Source of the DNA: Dechloromonas denitrificans
GTDB taxonomy: Bacteria > Pseudomonadota > Gammaproteobacteria > Burkholderiales > Rhodocyclaceae
Assembly: GCF_020510665.1 (NCBI RefSeq)
Contig: NZ_CP075187.1
Location: 1,632,501-1,696,500 of the forward strand
Length of the DNA: 64,000 nt
Direction of reading: 5' to 3'
The notes below the pieces were generated by a model that saw nothing but the letters and a program-made list of their open reading frames with translations, did no database searches and was not told the DNA's origin. This document shows, piece by piece, positions 48,017 to 56,012 of this stretch (position 1 is the stretch's first letter; each line of letters starts with the position of its first letter). The position numbers were made by a program, and so were the translations under genes.

Positions 48017-48544
48017 ATGCAAAAGTTCATTTTTCCTCTAATGCTGGGCGCCAGCGGCTTGCTGGCCGGGTGTCACGGGGGGTTGGTCAGTAGTGCTCCG
48101 CTACGCGCCGAAGCTGTGTTGAACGCAACACAAGGCAATACCGTTTCGGGCGTTGTTTCGTTTACGCAGGCCGGGGACAAGATTCGAGTTGTGGCTGAAG
48201 TGCAGGGTTTGTCGCCTGGGATGCATGGTTTCCATATTCACGATAAAGGTGATTGCAGCGCGCCGGACGGCACAAGCGCTGGCGGTCACTTCAATCCAGC
48301 CGGGCGTTCGCACGGCAATCCGGATCATGCGGAACATCATGCGGGAGATATGCCGCAACTTGTTGCCGGGGCGAATGGTACGGCTCGCCTGACAGCTTAT
48401 CTCGATGGTGTGCTTATTGCCGAGGGGGCTTCCGGGATTATCGGACGGGGGGTTATTGTCCATGCGGCACCGGATGATTTTAAAACTCAACCCACCGGTA
48501 ACTCCGGTGCGCGCCAAGCTTGCGGGGTAGTGCTTGCCCGTTAA
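48017..48544 (+). CDS. sodC: Cu,Zn superoxide dismutase, lipoprotein form
   Basis: 175 residues. The signal ends in a lipobox, LLAGC with C19, so the protein should be lipid-anchored in the periplasm. Metal ligands are visible: H73 and H75 (GFHIHDKGDC), H91 (GGHFNP), a histidine-rich loop (GNPDHAEHHAGDMP) and the last copper histidine in VIVHAAPDDF. The disulfide partner lies in ARQACGVV. GGAG sits nine bases before the chosen ATG; a GTG at 48002 is unlikely. It is divergent from moaA. Confidence 0.93.
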   Translation: MQKFIFPLMLGASGLLAGCHGGLVSSAPLRAEAVLNATQGNTVSGVVSFTQAGDKIRVVAEVQGLSPGMHGFHIHDKGDCSAPDGTSAGGHFNPAGRSHGNPDHAEHHAGDMPQLVAGANGTARLTAYLDGVLIAEGASGIIGRGVIVHAAPDDFKTQPTGNSGARQACGVVLAR

Positions 48545-48595
48545 GAATCAATTGGCGTTGCTTTGATGTAATGCCAATGTCTTTTATTTTGCCAA

Positions 48596-48630
48596 TGAAA
48601 AAGGCCAGCACTTTCGTGCTGGCCTTTATA
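48596..48630 (-). terminator. terminator of tRNA-Asn, also usable by sodC
   Basis: Perfect 12-bp stem AAAGGCCAGCAC / GTGCTGGCCTTT (48600-48627). On the minus strand the loop is GAAA and TTTTTCATT follows, which is ideal for ending the tRNA transcript. On the plus strand the hairpin is followed by TTTATAAT, so it can also stop sodC transcription. Confidence 0.85.
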
Positions 48631-48634
48631 ATAC

Positions 48635-48710
48635 TGGCTCCCCGACCTGGGCTCGAACCAGGGACCTACGGATTAACAGTCCGGCGCTCTACCGACTGAG
48701 CTATCGAGGA
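48635..48710 (-). tRNA. tRNA-Asn (anticodon GTT)
   Basis: A 76-nt cloverleaf on the minus strand begins TCCTCGATAGCTCAG and ends with GGTCGGGGAGCCA, the CCA being encoded. The anticodon loop reads CTGTTAA with anticodon GTT. The T-loop is GGTTCGAGCC. Acceptor bases TCCTCGA... pair with the TCGGGGA-type end. A hairpin terminator follows at once. Confidence 0.96.
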
Positions 48711-48788
48711 ACAGAAGGTGCGCATTATAGGGGCAAGATTGCTGCTCGTCAAATAATCTGATCGATTTAGAAGAATAAATACTGATTT

Positions 48789-50429
48789 ATGGATCCCAAG
48801 CTTATCTATGTGAAAACGCCGACCGGCGATGAGGCAATCAGGCAAAGTGCCCATGTCGTCAAGCGCGAACTCCGGATGGTCCTCGTTCAGGTTGATGGCA
48901 AGGTGACCGTTGAGCAGCTTTCGGCCAAGCTTGGCAATCGGGTCATGGTCGAGGGGGCTTTGGCTGATCTTGAGCAGCGCGGCCTGGTTGCGCCATCGGA
49001 AAGTGCAGTGGCTGTCTGGGAGCACAGCCGGATGGAGGCCGATGGGGCGCTGTCTGCATCATCCAGATTTTCGGGATTTGTCCCCAAATCGACGTTGTCT
49101 TATGAAACCAAGGAGAAATTTGACGCGAGGAGTCGTTTCTCCGTTCTGCGCGCGCCTGATGTTCAGATTCCACCGCCTCAGCTTGAGCTTGAATCTGAGC
49201 CTCTTTCCGATTCGCCGGTAAGGCACGGACAACTCATTGTTTTCCGATTGTTGGCAGGCGTTGTTTTGCTCCTTGGAGGGCTGCTGGCTATCGTTCTGTT
49301 GTTTCCTTACGATCGCTTCAAGCCCGATCTGGAGGTGGCGGCAGGGCGCTGGTTGCAGGACAGGGTTGTCATTGAAAAAGTCGGGGTGGAGCTTTGGCCG
49401 CGGCCGCAATTGGTCCTGAGCGGCCTGACGATCGGAGGTGGCAATGATTTTTATATCCACGAAGCGCGTGTTGACTCTCCGGCATCCCTGCTGCTCTCTG
49501 GCAAACGGGTAATTCCAAGGGTTGAATTGTCCGAGGTCAAAGTCGGCGTTCAAAAGATTGCTGGTTTGCCGATGTTTGCTGTCGCGGCCAATCCGGTGCC
49601 GGGCATTGGTCGAGTCAGAATTGAACGAATGCAGGTCAATGCACGCGACCTGTCAATCAGCGATCTGTCGGGAGATCTGCTTTTCAAGTTGGACGGGCAT
49701 CTTGAAAAGACATCGCTACAGACAGTTGACCGCAGTATTTCGCTGGAGGCTGTGCCAACAGCTCAGGGGATTGCCTTGAATATCGAAGGTGCGGTGCTGG
49801 CTATTCCCGGTACGCCGTTGAAATTCGAGTCATTGCAAGCCAAAGGGCTGCTTCTGAAGGATCGATTGCTGATCCAAAGTGTCGATGCCTTTTTGCTGGG
49901 CGGGACTTTCAAGGGAACCTGGTTGCTTGACTGGAGTAGTGATTTGGTCACTGCTGGGGATGGCGCTTTCCGCTTGCTCGATAGTCGGCGGGTTACAAAC
50001 GCCTTTGCCCCGTCATTGAAACTGGAGGGCGACTTCAGTGGGAATCTGGCCTTGCGTGGCCGAGGGAGCAATTGGGCTGAGCTATTGAGGCATGTTGAAG
50101 CGACGCTTGATGTCGATATTTCCAGGGGCTTGCTGCACGGCGTCGATTTGGGTGAGGCTACGCGCAAGGGACCTGGCTCGGTTGTGCGTGCCGGTGCGAC
50201 AAAATTTGATCGTTTTCTTGCCGTCCTGGCTGTGGCTCCGGGCCGAATCTCGGCGCGCGACCTTCGCCTTGAGTCCGGCATGATGACTGCCGCCGGCCAT
50301 TTTTCGGCCAAGGATCGGCAAGTTGATGCCGCATTGATGGTCACCCTGCAGACATCCGTGTCTACCTTGAGGATTCCGCTGCATGTTCAGGGGCAGCTTC
50401 CTGAATTGAGTGTGGTGAACGGTAAATAA
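48789..50429 (+). CDS. winged-helix-like, single-TM, AsmA-type protein
   Basis: 546 residues of unknown function. The cytosolic N-terminus (residues 1-80) looks like a compact helical/winged domain (KLIYVKTPTGDEAIRQ, TVEQLSAKLGNRVMVEGALADLEQRGLV). A proline-rich linker precedes one membrane helix (about residues 150-172, LLAGVVLLLGGLLAIVLLF). The large periplasmic part is AsmA-like beta structure (VEKVGVELWPRPQLVLSGL, TPLKFESLQAKGLLLKDRLL, and near the end AAGHFSAKDRQVDA). This layout suggests a membrane lipid/outer-membrane homeostasis protein with an intracellular regulatory domain. That role is inference. Confidence 0.75.
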   Translation: MDPKLIYVKTPTGDEAIRQSAHVVKRELRMVLVQVDGKVTVEQLSAKLGNRVMVEGALADLEQRGLVAPSESAVAVWEHSRMEADGALSASSRFSGFVPKSTLSYETKEKFDARSRFSVLRAPDVQIPPPQLELESEPLSDSPVRHGQLIVFRLLAGVVLLLGGLLAIVLLFPYDRFKPDLEVAAGRWLQDRVVIEKVGVELWPRPQLVLSGLTIGGGNDFYIHEARVDSPASLLLSGKRVIPRVELSEVKVGVQKIAGLPMFAVAANPVPGIGRVRIERMQVNARDLSISDLSGDLLFKLDGHLEKTSLQTVDRSISLEAVPTAQGIALNIEGAVLAIPGTPLKFESLQAKGLLLKDRLLIQSVDAFLLGGTFKGTWLLDWSSDLVTAGDGAFRLLDSRRVTNAFAPSLKLEGDFSGNLALRGRGSNWAELLRHVEATLDVDISRGLLHGVDLGEATRKGPGSVVRAGATKFDRFLAVLAVAPGRISARDLRLESGMMTAAGHFSAKDRQVDAALMVTLQTSVSTLRIPLHVQGQLPELSVVNGK

Positions 50430-50456
50430 AAAAAGGGCAGGACCGAAGTCCTGCCC
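50424..50456 (-). terminator. UUCG-loop terminator of the aminotransferase gene
   Basis: Perfect 9-bp stem GGGCAGGAC / GTCCTGCCC (50435-50456). On the minus strand the loop is TTCG closed by C-G, followed by TTTTTTTATTT. It lies about 30 bp after the minus-strand aminotransferase stop and can also mark the end of the convergent AsmA-type gene. Confidence 0.9.
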
Positions 50457-50462
50457 TTGCTC

Positions 50463-50480
50463 AAACTCCTTCAGGAGTTT
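50463..50480. terminator. second small hairpin between convergent genes
   Basis: AAACTCC / GGAGTTT with a TTCA loop, then TTG on the plus strand. It stands between the UUCG-loop hairpin and the aminotransferase stop, and may stop plus-strand transcription from the AsmA-type gene. Confidence 0.5.
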
Positions 50481-50488
50481 TGTGTTGC

Positions 50489-51694
50489 TTACTTGATCAC
50501 CGCGGCAATAGCCTTGGCAACGTAATCGACATTCTTGGTGTTCAGCGCGGCCAGGCAGATCCGCCCGGTCGACACTGCGTAAATGCCGAATTCGTCTTTC
50601 ATGCGCTCAACCTGGGCAGCCGTCAGGCCGGTGTAGGAGAACATGCCGCGCTGCTTGATGACGAAGGAGAAGTCCTGGGCAACGCCCTGGGCCTTGATTG
50701 CGTCAACCAGGCCGGTGCGCATGGCGCGGATGCGATCACGCATACCGCCAAGCTCATCTTCCCATTGCTGGCGGAGTTCCGGCGAGGAAAGCACGGCAGC
50801 AACCAGGGCACCACCGTGAATCGGCGGGTTGGAGTAGTTGGTACGGATGACGCGCTTGACTTGCGACATGACGCGGCCGGCTTCGTCCTTGCCTGCGGTG
50901 ATGATCGACAGTGCGCCAACGCGCTCGCCGTAGAGCGAGAAGCTTTTCGAGAAAGAGCTGGAGACGAAGAACTGCAGGCCGGAGGCGGAGAAGGCACGAA
51001 CAGCGACAGCGTCGGCATCGATGCCATCGGCAAAGCCCTGGTAGGCCATGTCGAGGAACGGAACCAGACCGCGTTCGCGACAGACATCAACCACTTCCTG
51101 CCATTGCGCATCAGACAGATCGGCGCCAGTCGGGTTGTGGCAGCAGGCGTGCAGGATGATGATCGAGCCGGCATCCAGGCTGTTCAGGCAGGCCATCATG
51201 CCGGTGAAGTTCACGCCGCGGGTGGCAGCGTCGTAGTACGGATAGTTTTCAACAACGAAACCGGCCGATTCGAACAGGGCGCGGTGGTTTTCCCAGGACG
51301 GGTCGCTGATGTAAACCTTGGCATTCGGAGACAGGCGCTTCAGATAGTCGGCACCGATTTTCAGGGCGCCGGTGCCGCCGAGAGCCTGGGCGGTGATGAC
51401 CTGGCCATTGGCGATCAGGGCAGAATCCTTGCCCAGCAGCAGGTTCTGGACAGCCTGGTTGTAGGCCGGGGAGCCTTCGATCGGCTGGTAGCCGCGCGGC
51501 AGGGCCGATTTGACACGGGCGTCTTCGGCAGCCTTGACAGCAGCCAGCAGGGGAATCTTGCCGTTGTCGTCGAAATAGACGCCAACACCGAGGTTGACCT
51601 TGGTGCTGCGGGTATCTGCGTTGAAAGACTCGTTCAGGCCGAGGATCGGATCACGCGGGGCCATTTCCACCGCAGCAAAGATCGAAGAGGACAT
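50489..51694 (-). CDS. aromatic/aspartate aminotransferase (class I, AspC/TyrB type)
   Basis: 401 residues, the normal length for bacterial AspC/TyrB. It exchanges amino groups between aspartate or aromatic amino acids and 2-oxoglutarate. The PLP lysine is in SSSFSKSFSLYGERVG, HACCHNPTGADL is the PLP-binding loop, and the substrate-binding arginine lies in STGRICLA. The start MSSSIFAAVEMAPRDP is chosen because GGAG lies nine bases upstream and it fits the family; in-frame codons further upstream run into the uvrB promoter. Substrate preference cannot be decided from sequence alone. Confidence 0.92.
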   Translation of the reverse strand: MSSSIFAAVEMAPRDPILGLNESFNADTRSTKVNLGVGVYFDDNGKIPLLAAVKAAEDARVKSALPRGYQPIEGSPAYNQAVQNLLLGKDSALIANGQVITAQALGGTGALKIGADYLKRLSPNAKVYISDPSWENHRALFESAGFVVENYPYYDAATRGVNFTGMMACLNSLDAGSIIILHACCHNPTGADLSDAQWQEVVDVCRERGLVPFLDMAYQGFADGIDADAVAVRAFSASGLQFFVSSSFSKSFSLYGERVGALSIITAGKDEAGRVMSQVKRVIRTNYSNPPIHGGALVAAVLSSPELRQQWEDELGGMRDRIRAMRTGLVDAIKAQGVAQDFSFVIKQRGMFSYTGLTAAQVERMKDEFGIYAVSTGRICLAALNTKNVDYVAKAIAAVIK

Positions 51695-51724
51695 AAAGAC
51701 TCCATGGAATAATAGGCACATTGT

Positions 51725-51748
51725 TCGTGCAGCAACCTTGCTGCACGA
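51725..51748. promoter_or_regulatory. 24-bp inverted repeat in the divergent aminotransferase/uvrB promoter region
   Basis: TCGTGCAGCAA (51725-51735) and TTGCTGCACGA (51738-51748) are perfect reverse complements separated by CC. The repeat lies between the two divergent start codons and overlaps the -35 region expected for each gene. It does not match the LexA box. A regulator-binding operator is inferred. Confidence 0.55.
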
Positions 51749-51757
51749 GAAAAACCG

Positions 51758-51763
51758 TACAAT
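51758..51763 (+). promoter_or_regulatory. -10 element close to the uvrB start
   Basis: TACAAT lies six bases (TTTAGC) before the uvrB ATG at 51770, so the transcript would begin at the start codon. No Shine-Dalgarno precedes the ATG. The -35 falls within the 24-bp inverted repeat. Confidence 0.5.
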
Positions 51764-51769
51764 TTTAGC

Positions 51770-53833
51770 ATGATAGAAACCACAGCCAGCACACCGGTCG
51801 TCTGCCACGAAGGCAGCCCATATCGACTTCACCAACCCTTTCCTCCGGCCGGTGATCAGCCTGAAGCGATTCGCCTGCTGGTCGAGGGAATCGATGACGG
51901 ACTTTCTTTCCAGACCTTGCTTGGCGTGACCGGCTCAGGCAAGACCTACACGATGGCCAACGTCATCGCCCGAACCGGGCGTCCGGCGCTTGTCCTGGCT
52001 CCCAACAAGACGCTGGCGGCCCAGCTGTATTCTGAGTTCAAGGAATTTTTCCCTGAAAACGCCGTCGAGTATTTTGTTTCCTACTACGACTACTATCAGC
52101 CGGAAGCCTATGTACCGTCGCGTGACCTGTTCATCGAAAAAGATAGTTCGATCAACGACCACATCGAACAGATGCGCCTCTCGGCGACCAAAAGCCTGAT
52201 CGAACGGCGCGACGTGGTGATCGTTGCGACAGTCTCCTGCATCTACGGCATCGGTGACCGTGATGAATATCACAACATGATCCTGACCGTGCGTGTCGGT
52301 GATCGTCTCGATCAGCGCGCCATCGTCAAGCGGCTGACCGAGATGCAGTACGAGCGCAACGATGTCGATTTTCACCGCGGCACCTTCAGGGTGCGTGGTG
52401 ACATCATCGATGTCTTCCCGGCCGAGCACGCCGAGCACGCCATTCGTATTTCCTTGTTCGATGATGAAATCGAGGGCCTGCAGTTTTTCGATCCGCTGAC
52501 CGGTCATCTGCTCCACAAGGCGCTCCGCTTTACGGTTTTTCCAGCCTCGCACTATGTGACGCCGCGCGATACGGTGGTGCGGGCCATCGAGGCGATCAAG
52601 AGCGAGTTGAGCCAGCGCATTGATTATTTCACCCACAACAACAAGCTGGTCGAGGCGCAGCGTATCGAGCAACGCACCCGTTTCGATCTGGAATTGCTCG
52701 ATCAGATTGGTTTTTGCAAGGGGATCGAAAACTACTCCCGCCATTTCTCCGGGCGCAAGGCCGGGGAAGCGCCGCCGACGCTGATCGATTATTTGCCTGC
52801 CGATGCACTGATGTTCATCGATGAGTCGCATGTCAGCATCGGCCAGGTGGGCGGCATGTACAAGGGCGACCGGTCACGCAAGGAAAATCTGGTCGATTAC
52901 GGTTTCCGCCTGCCGTCGGCGCTTGATAACCGGCCGTTGCAGTTCAACGAATTCGAGTCGCATCTGCGCCAGACGGTTTTTGTCTCGGCAACGCCTTCCG
53001 AATACGAAAATATTCATGCCGGGCAGGTGGTTGAGCAACTGGTCCGACCGACCGGGTTGATCGACCCGAAGATCATGGTTCGACCTGCCTCGACGCAGGT
53101 CGACGATCTGTTGTCCGAAATAAAGCTGCGGGTCGATGCCGGGGAGCGCGTACTGGTCACGACGCTGACCAAGCGAATGTCCGAGGATCTGACTGACTTT
53201 TTGGCGGATAACGCAATTCGGGTACGCTATCTGCATTCGGATATCGATACCGTCGAGCGCGTCGAAATTATCCGTGATCTGCGTCTTGGTGAATTTGATG
53301 TTCTGGTCGGGATCAATCTTCTGCGTGAAGGACTGGATATTCCCGAAGTGTCGCTTGTTGCCATTCTTGATGCCGACAAAGAAGGCTTCCTGCGTTCCGA
53401 GCGTTCGTTGATTCAGACAATTGGTCGTGCGGCACGCCATATCAATGGCACAGCCATCCTCTATGCTGATACGATTACCAAATCCATGCAGCGAGCGATT
53501 GCCGAGACGGAACGGCGGCGCGAAAAGCAGGTCCGGTTCAATGCGGAACATGGCATTACGCCACGCGGTGTATCCAAGAAGATCAAGGACATCATCGACG
53601 GTGTGTACGATGCCGAGTCAGCCCAGACCGAGCTCAAGGCAGCGCAGCAACAGGCTGCCTACGAGGCAATGGATGAGAAGACGGTAGCCAGGGAGATCAA
53701 GCGCCTCGAAAAATTGATGCTCGAGTGCGCCAAGAACCTTGAATTCGAAAAAGCGGCGGCGGCCCGCGACGATTTGTTCCGGCTCAGGGAACGGATCTTT
53801 GGTGTAGTGCCGCACGACCCTGACGGAGGATGA
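51770..53833 (+). CDS. uvrB: excinuclease ABC subunit UvrB
   Basis: 687 residues. It verifies damage in nucleotide excision repair and loads UvrC. Motifs are [14 protein letters not shown] (Walker A), the damage-clamping hairpin region [22 protein letters not shown] (Walker B) and [29 protein letters not shown] in pieces. The C-terminal UVR domain, [22 protein letters not shown], binds UvrC. The N-terminus is about 16 residues longer than in E. coli. A -10-like element at 51758 suggests leaderless translation. Mfd in this window feeds the same pathway. Confidence 0.97.
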   Translation: MIETTASTPVVCHEGSPYRLHQPFPPAGDQPEAIRLLVEGIDDGLSFQTLLGVTGSGKTYTMANVIARTGRPALVLAPNKTLAAQLYSEFKEFFPENAVEYFVSYYDYYQPEAYVPSRDLFIEKDSSINDHIEQMRLSATKSLIERRDVVIVATVSCIYGIGDRDEYHNMILTVRVGDRLDQRAIVKRLTEMQYERNDVDFHRGTFRVRGDIIDVFPAEHAEHAIRISLFDDEIEGLQFFDPLTGHLLHKALRFTVFPASHYVTPRDTVVRAIEAIKSELSQRIDYFTHNNKLVEAQRIEQRTRFDLELLDQIGFCKGIENYSRHFSGRKAGEAPPTLIDYLPADALMFIDESHVSIGQVGGMYKGDRSRKENLVDYGFRLPSALDNRPLQFNEFESHLRQTVFVSATPSEYENIHAGQVVEQLVRPTGLIDPKIMVRPASTQVDDLLSEIKLRVDAGERVLVTTLTKRMSEDLTDFLADNAIRVRYLHSDIDTVERVEIIRDLRLGEFDVLVGINLLREGLDIPEVSLVAILDADKEGFLRSERSLIQTIGRAARHINGTAILYADTITKSMQRAIAETERRREKQVRFNAEHGITPRGVSKKIKDIIDGVYDAESAQTELKAAQQQAAYEAMDEKTVAREIKRLEKLMLECAKNLEFEKAAAARDDLFRLRERIFGVVPHDPDGG

Positions 53834-53839
53834 GACAAA

Positions 53840-54322
53840 ATGACTTTCCGCGTTCTGCTTGTTTGCATGGGCAATATCTGTCGTTCGCCAACGGCTGAAG
53901 GAGTGTTGAGAAGTTTTATACGGACCAATAATCTGGGCGACAAGGTTGAGGTTGATTCTGCAGGAACGCATGGCTACCACGTAGGCGAGGCGCCTGACTC
54001 AAGAACCCAGCGGGCGGCCATGGTTCGTGGCTATAACCTGTCGCAGTTGCGTGCCCGAAAAGTGGCACGACAGGATCTTGATTATTTTGATCTGATTTTG
54101 GCGATGGACAAAAGCAATCTGGACAATCTGATGCGACTGGCAACCCCTGAGCAGCAAGGCAGGATCAAGTTGTTCATGGATTACTCAAAGAACTTCGAAG
54201 ATGAAGAGGTGCCTGATCCTTATTATGGCTTGGGCCACGGTTTCGATTTGGTGCTCGATATGGTCGAGGATGCTTCAAAAGGACTGGTTGAAGAAATCAA
54301 GGCGACCTTGGGGCGCCGCTGA
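53840..54322 (+). CDS. low-molecular-weight protein tyrosine phosphatase
   Basis: 160 residues. The P-loop CMGNICRS has the C-x5-R signature, with nucleophile C9 and R15. The general acid D126 lies in VPDPYYG. The family removes phosphate from tyrosine residues in proteins, often in polysaccharide export control, but no kinase or export gene is adjacent. GGAGG lies upstream. It follows uvrB by 6 bp. Its original downstream terminator has been split and duplicated by an insertion sequence. Confidence 0.93.
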   Translation: MTFRVLLVCMGNICRSPTAEGVLRSFIRTNNLGDKVEVDSAGTHGYHVGEAPDSRTQRAAMVRGYNLSQLRARKVARQDLDYFDLILAMDKSNLDNLMRLATPEQQGRIKLFMDYSKNFEDEEVPDPYYGLGHGFDLVLDMVEDASKGLVEEIKATLGRR

Positions 54323-54347
54323 TTTTTCAGCTTTGAATAATAAAAAA

Positions 54348-54367
54348 GGGGCACCTGCAGGTGCCCC
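54348..54367. repeat. terminator palindrome, left copy flanking the IS
   Basis: GGGGCACCTG followed by CAGGTGCCCC is a 20-bp perfect palindrome. An AAAAAA run precedes it; TCAGACTGC of the IS follows. An identical palindrome is at 55971-55990. As it stands it has a T-tract only for minus-strand transcripts leaving the IS, so it no longer terminates the phosphatase gene properly. Confidence 0.85.
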
Positions 54368-54380
54368 TCAGACTGCTGAC

Positions 54381-54413
54381 AAAGCCTCCAAGCGATTGGG
54401 GGCTTTATTTTTT
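54381..54413 (+). terminator. inward-facing terminator at the left end of the IS
   Basis: AAAGCCTCCAA pairs with TTGGGGGCTTT over 11 bp (one T-G pair) around a GCGA loop, followed by ATTTTTT. It would stop read-through from the upstream phosphatase gene before it reaches the transposase start at 54425. Confidence 0.8.
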
Positions 54414-54424
54414 ATAATGCAGGT

Positions 54425-55897
54425 ATGCTCAAGCCTGTCTACCCTGCCCAAACGGAACTGGAGATGGTGACGTTGGAGCAATTGGTCCCGAAAGACCACT
54501 TGCTCCGGCTGCTCGACCAGCACATCCGGTTTGATTTCATTCGTGAAGCGACCCAGCACCTGTATTGCGAGAACAATGGCCGACCAGCGATTGATCCGGT
54601 GGTGTTGTTCAAGATGTTGTTCATTGGCTACCTGTTCGGGATTCGCTCCGAGCGACGGCTGGTGAAGGAAATCGAGGTCAATGTGGCTTACCGCTGGTTT
54701 CTCGGCTTTCGACTGACGGACAAAGTGCCGGATGCCTCGACGCTGTCGCAGAATCGGCGTCGCCGCTTTGTCGGGACGGACATTGAGCAACGCATCTTCG
54801 ACGGGATTGTCGAGCAAGCCATTGAGCATAAGCTGATTGGCGGGCGGGTGCTTTACACGGACAGCACGCATCTGAAGGCGAATGCCAACAAACGGCATTT
54901 TGAGGTGCATCAGGTCGAGCAAACCCCTGCGGCCTACCTGGCCGAACTGGATGCAGCCATCGAAACGGACCGAGCCGCCGCGGGCAAGAAGCCGCTCAAG
55001 CGTGATGACGATGATTCGACACCGCCGATGAAGGAGGTCAAGGTCAGCACGGTCGATCCCGACGCAGGTTTCATGGCCCGCGACAACAAGCCGACCGGCT
55101 TCTTCTATCTGGATCACCGGACTGTCGATGGCGTGCATGCTTTGATCGTCGATACCCATGTCACGCCGGGCAATGTCCATGACAGCCAGCCCTACCTTGC
55201 CCGCCTGGATCGGGTCATGGAGCGCTTTGATCTGGCCGTGGGCGCCGTCGGGCTGGATGCCGGGTATTTCACCCCGCAAGTCTGCAAGGGCCTCCTCGAG
55301 CGGGCACTGTTCGGGGTGATGGGCTACAAGCGACCCACACACCGCGATGGCTATTTCTACAAACGGGACTATCTCTACGATGCGGTCCAGGACTGCTACC
55401 GCTGCCCGGCCGGGGAGGTTCTACCGTACCGGACGACCAACCGGCTGGGTTATCGCGAATACGCCTCGAACCCGGCGCGGTGTGCCGATTGCGGCGTGCG
55501 CGGGCAATGCACGCAGAGCCGGAACCATCAGAAGCTCGTGACCCGACATCTCTGGGAAGGTTTCAAGGAAGCGATCAACGCCAATCGCCTGAGCGACCTG
55601 GGCAAACGGCTGTACGCCCGGCGCAAGGAAACGGTGGAGCGCAGTTTTGCCGATGCCAAGGAGTTGCACGGCCACCGTTACGCCCGTTTCCGTGGCTTGG
55701 CCAAGGTGCAAGCGCAGTGCCTGCTCTCGGCGGCCTGTCAGAACATGAAGAAGATGGCCCTGTTGCTGGCCCGCAAGGCGGCAGCCTTATTGGCCAAAAT
55801 CCTCGCACGAACCCGTTTTGCCGCCCCATTCGCCCGCCATCTTTGGCAGATCGGGGTTCCTAACCTGAATTTCAGAATCCGCCTCGCTTCGGCTTGA
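54425..55897 (+). CDS. IS1182-family transposase
   Basis: 490 residues. The N-terminal DUF772-type domain (LVPKDHLLRLLDQHIRFDFI, IRSERRLVKEIEVNVAYRWFLGF in pieces) precedes a DDE nuclease: first acidic residue in LYTDSTHLKANANK, second in VGLDAGYF, and glutamate in ETVERSFADAKELHGHRYAR. A CxxC-type cysteine cluster (CYRCPAGE, CADCGVRGQC) lies before the last part, as in this family. It is uninterrupted. TATAAT (54413-54418) and AGG sit close to the ATG, so expression is probably weak. Confidence 0.93.
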   Translation: MLKPVYPAQTELEMVTLEQLVPKDHLLRLLDQHIRFDFIREATQHLYCENNGRPAIDPVVLFKMLFIGYLFGIRSERRLVKEIEVNVAYRWFLGFRLTDKVPDASTLSQNRRRRFVGTDIEQRIFDGIVEQAIEHKLIGGRVLYTDSTHLKANANKRHFEVHQVEQTPAAYLAELDAAIETDRAAAGKKPLKRDDDDSTPPMKEVKVSTVDPDAGFMARDNKPTGFFYLDHRTVDGVHALIVDTHVTPGNVHDSQPYLARLDRVMERFDLAVGAVGLDAGYFTPQVCKGLLERALFGVMGYKRPTHRDGYFYKRDYLYDAVQDCYRCPAGEVLPYRTTNRLGYREYASNPARCADCGVRGQCTQSRNHQKLVTRHLWEGFKEAINANRLSDLGKRLYARRKETVERSFADAKELHGHRYARFRGLAKVQAQCLLSAACQNMKKMALLLARKAAALLAKILARTRFAAPFARHLWQIGVPNLNFRIRLASA

Positions 55898-55926
55898 AGC
55901 CAGGAGTCTCCCTGATTTCCAACCAG

Positions 55927-55956
55927 AAAAACAAAACCCCCGAAAAATCGGGGGTT
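55927..55956 (-). terminator. inward-facing terminator at the right end of the IS
   Basis: AACCCCCGA / TCGGGGGTT (55935-55956) form a 9-bp stem. Read on the minus strand the loop is TTTT and the hairpin is followed by TTGTTTTTC. It would stop transcripts entering the IS from the rne side. Confidence 0.75.
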
Positions 55957-55970
55957 CGTCAGCAGTCTGA

Positions 55971-55995
55971 GGGGCACCTGCAGGTGCCCCTTTTT
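55971..55995 (+). terminator. terminator palindrome, right copy flanking the IS
   Basis: Same 20-bp palindrome as at 54348, here followed by TTTTTG. On the plus strand it is a complete intrinsic terminator for transcripts leaving the transposase gene. Before insertion, this T-tract and the A-run at 54342-54347 most likely flanked one shared bidirectional terminator between the phosphatase gene and rne. Confidence 0.8.
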
Positions 55996-56012
55996 GTTTC
56001 CTGCATGACCGC

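Larger units (their letters stand above)
54368..55970 (+). mobile_element. IS1182-like insertion sequence
   Basis: About 1.6 kb bounded by perfect inverted repeats TCAGACTGCTGAC (54368-54380) and GTCAGCAGTCTGA (55958-55970), enclosing one full transposase gene. The 20-bp palindrome next to each end is identical, so it is either a palindromic target duplication or an extension of the ends; including it, the inverted repeat is 38 bp. Hairpin terminators lie just inside both ends (54381 and 55927), each oriented to stop transcription entering from outside. The copy looks intact and recent. Confidence 0.88.

Noticed and set aside
51725..51748. A LexA (SOS) box upstream of uvrB
   Set aside because: The dyad TCGTGCAGCAA lacks the CTGT-N8-ACAG form and I see no other match nearby.
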